DNA from: Catonia carolina
Taxonomy: Eukaryota > Arthropoda > Insecta > Hemiptera > Achilidae
Assembly (NCBI GenBank): GCA_035578175.1
Contig: JAQMRL010000006.1
Location: 29,018,393 to 29,082,392, forward strand
Length of the DNA: 64,000 nucleotides
Reading direction: 5' to 3'
Shown: positions 58,134-64,000 of the stretch, piece by piece
How positions within the stretch are numbered: the stretch's first letter is position 1
Layout: each line of letters starts with the position of its first letter
The notes under the pieces: generated by a model
Told to the model about the DNA's origin: nothing
What the model saw: the letters and a program-made list of their open reading frames with translations, nothing else
Database searches by the model: none
Made by a program: the position numbers and the translations under genes

Positions 58134-59854
58134 TTCTTCTTCTTCTTCTTCTTTATCTGCCCCTTCTGCCTCTCAGCGTAGGGTGTGCCATTGCCTCGAT
58201 CCATCCTCTCCAGATACCTCGGTCCATCATCATATTCCTCATCTGCTGCCAGTCCCTTCCTCGAGCCTCCCCCAACCGCTCCATGTACTCTTGATAGCTC
58301 TGTCGTGGTCTGCCCCTCGGTCGGCGTCCTTCTGGTTTTGCTTCCAGGAATTGTTTTATTTTCTTCGATTCATCCGCTCTACTAGCATGTCCCAGCCACT
58401 TCAATTGTTTTTCTTCTATCAGTGTATTCACAGGTCGTACTCCCAGGTCCCCTCTTATTGTTTCATTCCTAATTCGGTCTCTCTTATTCCTGCCCACTAT
58501 TCTTCTGAGGTACCGCATTTCTGCCGCAGTGGCTCTACTCCTATGCTTGTCCAAAGTAACCCAGCTTTCTGCTCCATACATCAGTGTGGGCAAGAACACT
58601 GCTTTATATATTTGCAGCTTTGCAGCTCTGCTCACCTCCCTCTTGCCCACAATTGTATTACTTATGGCATAGTACACTTGATTTCCCTTTTTTACCCGAT
58701 TAAGGACTTCCTGGTCAATTCGCCCATTCCTGTCTATTATCACTCCAAGATATTCATACTGTCTAACTTGGTCCATTCTCCTTTCACCACACTGAATCTC
58801 CATCTCCTTCTCCTCAGCCCTCCCCAACATGCATGACCTTGCTCTTGTCCACATTCAGTTGCATACCCTTTCTTTCCAGTTCCTCTTTCCACTCTACTAC
58901 AGCACTCTGAAGTTTTTCTTTTGTATCTTGTATCAGAACAATGTCATCTGCATAGAGTAGGGCCTGAGTCATGACTGGTCGAAGTCTCCAGTATCCCACT
59001 GTAGCTCTTCGGGTTCGTCTTTTACAAATTTTATGCACCTCATCCATGTAATTTATAAACAGCAGTGGGCTCAAGCTCTCACCTTGCTTAATACCCTTCT
59101 TCAAGTTGAAGGGATCTGAGTATTCTCCATTGAGCCTAACGATTCCTTTTGGTTCATGATGCACACATTTGATGGCTCGTATCAATTTATTTGGGACATG
59201 TTTTGCTTGCAGAGCTCTCCAAATTTCTTTCCTGGGCACTGAGTCGAATGCTGCCTTCAGATCCAGGAATGCCAGGAATAGATCACGCTCTCTGTCCAAA
59301 CATTTCTCTATGATCATTCTTAGGCTGAACACGTGATCATGGGTCTGCCTATTAGGTCTAAAAGCACCTTGTTCCTCCTCTATTTAATGTTCTAGAACCC
59401 CTCTTAGCCTTCGTTCTAAAACCCGAGTATATATTTTATAGACTGTACCGCTCAAGCAAATAGGTCTATAGTTTCCACACTCATACTGGCTGCCCTTCTT
59501 ATGTATGGGTATGATGATGTTTGACTCCCATTCTGATGGTATTCTCTCACTTTGCCAAACAAGATTGAAAAGCTTTGTAAGAGCCTGAGTCAATGCTTCT
59601 CCCCCATATATAATGAGCTCTGGTACAATCTCATCAATCCCAGCAGCCTTGCCTTTTCTCATGCTTCCTACTGCAGCACTCGCTTCTTGAATTGTTATGA
59701 TCCCACACAATTCCTCTCTCTGCTGCTCATCACCTTCCACCTCAGCCAGTAGTTCCACTTCTTCTTCCTCTTCCTCTCCATCAAACTTGTCTGCATAGTG
59801 CTGTCGCCAGGCTTCCAGAACCACTTAAACCAAACACCACAGAACCAAAAAAAG
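58134..59854 (-). mobile_element. RTE/BovB-type non-LTR fragment nested in piggyBac
   Basis: Flanked by the 17-base target duplication ACTCGAATTTTCTAAGC (58117-58133 and 59910-59926). The low-coordinate end is a (TTC)n tract, a (GAA)n tail on the coding strand, characteristic of RTE-type 3' ends. It is 5' truncated: only RT and C terminus remain. Confidence 0.85.
58153..59824 (-). pseudogene. RTE-type reverse transcriptase, one stop and one frameshift
   Basis: From 59824 down: RKGKAAGIDEIVPELI, ECGNYRPICLSGTVYK, then a TAA at 59384-59386 in the same frame. Next come FLAFLDLKAAFDSVPRKEIW, GIKQGESLSPLLF and the active site LLYADDIVLIQD. A one-base gain near 58830 moves to the frame reading RQYEYLGVIIDRNG, PTLMYGAESWVTL, LKWLGHASRAD and EGRRPRGRPRQSY. 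These are standard RTE/BovB signatures. An acidic run (EEEEEE) near the start is unusual. Confidence 0.85.
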
Positions 59855-59961
59855 CAACCGTGTTGTTTTTTTGTTACTTTTGTACAGTGCTTAGAAAATT
59901 CGAATTGTTACTCGAATTTTCTAAGCACTGTACAAAAGTATCAAAAAAACAACACGGTTGC
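59855..59961. repeat. Inverted duplication at the RTE 5' junction
   Basis: 59855-59902 is the reverse complement of 59913-59961 with one mismatch and one indel, around a 10-base spacer. The right arm is genuine piggyBac flank continuing past the target duplication. The left arm is an extra inverted copy of that flank lying between the RTE 5' end and the duplication. Confidence 0.9.
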
Positions 59962-60215
59962 GTACGCTGGTATGAATCCTTATCACATTAATGAAGATAA
60001 TGGTCGCGGCGCACTAATTTCAATATGGATAACCTACTTACCAGAGAACATCTATAAAACCATAAAATGCCAATAGGGTTCTATTGAATAGCTAATTCTT
60101 TTAAAAAAATCGACCTTATTGCCAGTGGTAAATTAACTTACCAAAGACCTATAAAGGGTTAATTGATGCCTAACCATCAAAGTACACCTGTAACCACTGT
60201 CTAAAATTTAAATCC

Positions 60216-61419
60216 GTATAAAAGTAATCCCGGCACCTTCGTTTCCGAAAATCAGCTGTTACAGAACTGACTTACGGCGACGAATTTTCTACTAGATCAA
60301 ATGGATGGGTTATCTATATAAATAAAATTGTGATTTTGTCTGTACAATTTCTCAAAATGCCCCAAATTTTTTTTCTACGCCAAATCTACTACGTAATCAC
60401 TGAAAATAAGTTCAGATGAATTTTAGTCTCTCTTTATGTTACGGCATAACGCAAGAACCGCTGAACCAAATTCGACGAATTTCGTATTTAGGTTCTGGAC
60501 ATTATCGAAATGAAAATAGGCTATACATTTTTTTAATATCACAAAGGGATGGGGGATTTCAGTCGGAGGGGTAAACAAAAAATTGCGAATATCTCCGTTA
60601 AAAGTCAATCAATCAAAGAATGTTATACAATCGAAATTACGAAACGTTTAAAGACAAATAAGTGTTATTATGTAAAGTTTTTCATTTTTATGTATAATAA
60701 CGGAGATATTACCAATTTTATAAAAATAAACATAGCAATATTTTAGGAAACAAAATAAACAGAACAATAAACATAGGTCTACGCGCCGCTGGTATTCATT
60801 CCGAAGCTCTGTACCCTACCCCTTCCACCACTACCTAACCTTACACGACACACCCGTTCTCGGTCACACTGTCAAAAACGAAAGACAGTCACCTTAGTAG
60901 TTAACCATCGCGAAGTGTTCCAATAGATCATCTGAAAAGATGAATTTGGAGAAAATTTTGATTAATTTAGTGCGTACGAACCCAATTTAATGGAATAAAC
61001 GAAGTGAAAGTTATAAAAACCGAGTAAAATTTGATCTTGTGTGGGACAGCGTGGCTGAGAAGTTGGATAAAGCAAGTAACTACAATCTTTTTCTTTACCA
61101 GTTGTTTTTTTCAAACAATACCAAGTGACGTGCAACATTATGATTAATAAAAAATAATGATGACATAAATATGTGCGATGTATCGTCATTTCATGTACCT
61201 ACCCAAAGTCAAAATTTAAACTTGGACGAGCATAACGTTTTACTATACATAGGAATGTTTTATGTATAGACAGATAGGTTCATTCCGAGTTCAGATCGGC
61301 TCTGACAGACTTTATTACTTTGCTTTCTTTTATTTATCGTCAACTCTTCTGCAAGAAGTGATGAACGATAAAAATTAAGAAAAAAAGCCGCATCTTCGTT
61401 TCTAGACATCATTTGAGCT
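60216..61419. other. Interval without gene; possible repeat 60300-60620
   Basis: 60300-60620 (GATTTTGTCTGTACAATTTC, then CCGCTGAACCAAATTCGACG) has the feel of a dispersed insect repeat, but I cannot name it and see no second copy here. The rest is AT-rich. Confidence 0.3.
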
Positions 61420-61570
61420 TAGAAAACGGTTGCGCGAAGGTGTTCTGATCGGACCGACTACGTTTGGTCGCGCGAATAGGCGTTTTGTTTAGGATAGCCA
61501 TTTTCATTGCGGAATTGAACATGCGCTGTCGTTCGATCGCGTTGACGCCCGCTCGCGCAATTATTTTCCA
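61420..61570 (+). promoter_or_regulatory. CpG-rich block, candidate 5' region of 5'-nucleotidase gene
   Basis: An isolated CpG-dense block in AT-rich DNA (GGTCGCGCGAATAGGCG, then TCGATCGCGTTGACGC), about 330-470 bases upstream of the coding start. With a splice acceptor at 61790 it could contain the promoter or an untranslated first exon. Inferred from composition and position only. Confidence 0.35.
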
Positions 61571-61619
61571 TTTAGGACATAGCCGTACATGGGTATCTTC
61601 GACTTAAATATAGCTACCT

Positions 61620-61760
61620 TTTTTGTTCCTAAGTTCTGTATGTTACAATCTATTAAATTCAGAACTATAAGCGAACCCAATGAGATGAGGATAATGTGTA
61701 TGACAAGTAAATGAGGTGTAGACTTGTACAGACTCAGGCCAACTAATCCTCAGTTGCAAG
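61620..61760 (+). repeat. Family B repeat copy
   Basis: TTCCTAAGTTCTGTATGTTA, then CAGAACTATAAGCGAACCCA, then GTACAGACTCAGGCC aligns with 43060-43165. It lies between the CpG-rich block and the first coding exon. Confidence 0.65.
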
Positions 61761-61892
61761 ATAATAATTAATTTTTTTTTTTGCTTTCAGATGACGGATG
61801 TACCTACAATAACGAGAACAATCCTGTGATAGTAATTATAAAGGCATAGAGTTTAATAATAATAGTGAATAAGTTTTAAATTATTTTAAAAA

Positions 61893-62261
61893 ATGATTCC
61901 TCAATTAAGAACATTTAGGTTATTTTTAATTAAACTGATTTGTTTATTATCAATAAATATTAATGTAAATGCTGAGTTCCGTTTGACGATATTGCATACA
62001 AATGACATGCATGCACGTTTTGAACAAACTAATGAATTGAGCGGGAAATGTTCAGTCGGTGACGCTAAACAGAAAATATGTTACGGTGGATTTGCTAGGT
62101 TGAAAGAAGCTGTGAATAAGTGTAAAATTGATGCAAAAAGTCGTGATCGAAACGTATTGTTTTTAAATGCAGGTGATACGTACCAAGGTACTCCGTATTA
62201 TAAGCTGTTCAAATGGAAGATGGTCGCACGAATGTTTGAGTTATTAGAAATTGACGCAGCG
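61893..62261 (+). CDS. 5'-nucleotidase/apyrase-family ectoenzyme, first coding exon
   Basis: 123 codons from ATG 61893 to a donor G|GTAAGT at 62262, phase 0. A signal peptide covers residues ~8-27 (likely cleavage after VNA), followed by the start of the metallophosphoesterase domain. Visible motifs are ILHTNDMHARFE, with the metal-binding Asp and His, and LFLNAGDTYQGTPYY, with the second metal-binding Asp. The exon stops just before the place where family members have a GNHEFD motif. The family hydrolyses nucleotides at the cell surface or in secretions; in insects it includes ecto-5'-nucleotidase (NT5E-like) and salivary apyrase, and one exon cannot separate these. A pyrimidine tract and acceptor TTTGCTTTCAG ending at 61790 suggests an upstream untranslated exon. 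The rest of the gene lies to the right of the window. Confidence 0.85.
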
Positions 62262-62310
62262 GTAAGTAATCTATATATATATTTTTGATTGATAGTTCAT
62301 AACAATAATA

Positions 62311-63241
62311 AAAATCTAGTGTGAAAGAATCGCACAACTTTTTCTTGCAATGCAAATAATAAACAATATAACCTAACATTAGTTATAAAACATTAGAAAT
62401 AGGTCTAAATAAAAAACTAACCTCATACAACGTAACCTTATTTTAATCATAAGCGACAGACGCAAAATGAAAATCAACCTCAGTTTGGCATAAAAAAATC
62501 ACTCTTTCATGCTAAACTAGGCTTTGTAGAGAAAAATGCTTTTAATAAAAGTTGTAGATATTTTAATTTCCTATATATTTGATTTTATACAATTTTGTCG
62601 TAAAATGCATACTAAGGCTGAAATATTAAAAAAATCGATTTTGTTATACAATTTCGTGAGAAAAAAAACAGAAAATTGCTAATTACCGTCAAACTAAGCG
62701 TTATACAAAAAAAATTTTAGAATAAAAGTTGTAGGGTTTTAAATGGTCTACAACTTTTATAAATTTTTACGCTAAAATCCATAGGTATTAAAGCCGTAAT
62801 CTTAAAATTCAATTTTTTACGTGAAAACAGCCTCCCCAAGAATTTTAGCAGACATGGCACCTACCCTATCTTGTAGAGCATACAAAATTTAGTTAATGAG
62901 GTGACGTTTAAAAAAATCGTAACAGCCGTTTTTGAGAAAATCACAAAAAAGTAAAAAACTACACGAATAAACTACTACTTCCGGTTGACCGCTTTTGATA
63001 AAAATGTTCGTGTCGGATCCTCTAGTAGTATCTAACTTAAGTTTCAAGTTTCAAGTTCGTACGATGTTCCGTTCTTGAGATATTCTGCTCACACACACAG
63101 ACCAATCGCTAAAAACATGTTTTCTTTTTTTTTGGTTCGGGTGTATGTAAACGTGTAGATCCGGTGAAAACTCGATTTCGAAAAATCGTCAGGAAATCAA
63201 TACTTTCCTTCCTATACATTCGAATATAGGCAGGAGAAAGT
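62311..63241 (-). mobile_element. Family A helentron-like repeat inside intron
   Basis: Full copy: hairpin end (degraded, GTGTGAAAGAATCGCAC), CTTTTTCTTGC, body, a very short CA tract (63090-63098), and end TAGGCAGGAGAAAGT. Confidence 0.8.
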
Positions 63242-63935
63242 AAAAATTATTATATAACTAAAACTTTTGGAATGAAAAATAACAATATAGAAAGAAATCA
63301 TTTGTCTTAATAACAAAGTTTATTGATATTTTTATTATAAACAGCCTACGTGTCAATTAGATGGTAAAGATATTTTTCAATTTAAAATATTTTTTTATAA
63401 TATGAGAACAAAGTCAACTTAATATTTAAGTCATTACGGTCTTGATATATGGGAGCCTACACAGTCTATAAAACTGGATTAACTTAGCCTACTGTTTTCT
63501 ATTGATAACCTATAAATACTTAGTATAGTTAAACTAGATTTCAAACTACTTTAGAACGTCAGATTTGATTGTATAAATTACCATATAAATGATATTCACA
63601 TCATTCATTTAAGTGAATTAGTCCAATTATTTCTCGATATACGGTTGTTCAACAACTCAAATATCAATTAATGTATGTGGTAGGTAGAAAGGCAGGTAGT
63701 ATTTCATACATTATGTATCGCTAATGAGAAGGATATTTGAGTTGCAGTAATTGTAATGTAGGTCAGTAATCGATAGTTGGAAATTTTCAAGATCTCTAGT
63801 ACTATATTTCCAATAAATTAAAGAGAAACGTTCAATTCAAACAACGTCATTTCTGATGTCCTATATCATTTTAAATTATTTTTCGTAAAAAAATGACTAC
63901 ATTATAGGTTATTTAAATTCCTTTCTAAAAAGCAT

Positions 63936-64000
63936 TTTTTTTGTCATTAGTATCTCGACTGGTTTGATGCAGTTCTCCAAGCTGTTCTATTTTGCGCAAG
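63936..64000 (-). mobile_element. 3' end of a non-LTR retrotransposon, cut by window edge
   Basis: The minus strand reads CTTGCGCAAAATAGAACAGC, then ACCAGTCGAGATACTAATGA and an A run. This matches the 3' end of the element at 33965-34660. The body lies outside the window. Confidence 0.75.

Larger units (their letters stand above)
57796..60158. mobile_element. Non-autonomous piggyBac-like element with nested RTE
   Basis: TTAA occurs on both sides (57792-57795 and 60159-60162). The ends are CTCTTTATAGGGC on the left and, in reverse complement, CCCTTTATAGGTC on the right, matching the usual CCY start of piggyBac terminal repeats. Palindromes GGTAAGTATACTTACC (57955 region) and GGTAAATTAACTTACC (60127 region) lie near the ends. 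There is no transposase. Without the RTE and its hairpin, the element is about 0.54 kb. Confidence 0.8.
57665..60215 (+). repeat. Family B repeat, interrupted by piggyBac-like insertion
   Basis: The left part 57665-57795 ends ...GAGAGAGTACAGTTAA. The right part 60159-60215 resumes TTAATTGATGCCTAACCATC, then AAAGTACACC. The intact copy at 43046-43230 has these parts joined through a single TTAA. Confidence 0.75.
62262..64000 (+). other. Intron 1 of 5'-nucleotidase gene, extends beyond window
   Basis: No second coding exon (GNHEFD-type motif) appears before 64000, so intron 1 is at least 1.7 kb. It contains a full family A copy and the 3' end of a non-LTR element. 63250-63930 is otherwise featureless AT-rich DNA. 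Confidence 0.6.

Noticed and set aside
58183..58836. 217-codon plus-strand frame opposite the RTE C terminus
   Set aside because: It is the antisense shadow of a clear RTE reverse transcriptase.
1..64000. CRISPR array, bacterial operons or plasmid features
   Set aside because: No regularly spaced repeats with unique spacers. Splice signals, non-LTR elements and SINEs show animal nuclear DNA.

Overview
This window is a transposon-rich, AT-rich stretch of an insect nuclear genome. The mix of an env-bearing Ty3/gypsy retroelement, RTE, Jockey and CR1-like non-LTR elements, mariner, Merlin, piggyBac and helentron-like repeats suggests a hemipteran-type insect; that placement is an inference. Only one host gene is recognisable: the first coding exon of a secreted 5'-nucleotidase/apyrase-family enzyme at 61893-62261 (+). 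Almost everything else is mobile DNA or unassigned AT-rich sequence.

Layout. 1-14986: a very large Ty3/gypsy element with envelope, whose 5' LTR lies left of the window. In order it has a leader, gag (1318-2772), a -1 frameshift signal (2760-2811), pol (to 7463), a 3.5 kb untranslated interval, an intact fusion-type env (11035-12945), a polypurine tract and a long 3' LTR. Gag, pol and env are all uninterrupted. Pol carries an unusual ULP1-like cysteine-protease-type domain upstream of the retroviral aspartic protease. 15-43 kb: decayed Jockey and RTE-like fragments, a Merlin fragment split by a fold-back mariner, a 385 bp SINE-like family (family C) with 12 bp target duplications, a tRNA-derived SINE (family D), and many copies of a ~0.9 kb repeat (family A) whose architecture matches non-autonomous helentrons (HINE/DINE-1 type). 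43.3-49.2 kb: two fairly complete non-LTR elements back to back, a CR1/Jockey-like one and a 3.4 kb RTE-like one, each disabled by one nonsense codon and one frameshift. 49-57 kb: more family A and C copies and a Jockey fragment. 57.7-60.2 kb: a three-level nest, with an RTE fragment inside a piggyBac-like element inside an older repeat (family B). 61.4-62.3 kb: the 5' end of the 5'-nucleotidase gene, with a family A copy in its first intron.

How the parts relate. The retroelement has the full set of parts for a retrovirus-like cycle: capsid, protease/RT/RNase H/integrase made by frameshifting, and an envelope probably made from a spliced message. The small repeats depend on enzymes encoded elsewhere. 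Their nesting gives a relative chronology: family B is older than piggyBac, which is older than the RTE; Merlin is older than mariner; family C is older than family D. All calls come from reading the sequence and from family knowledge; no database search was run.
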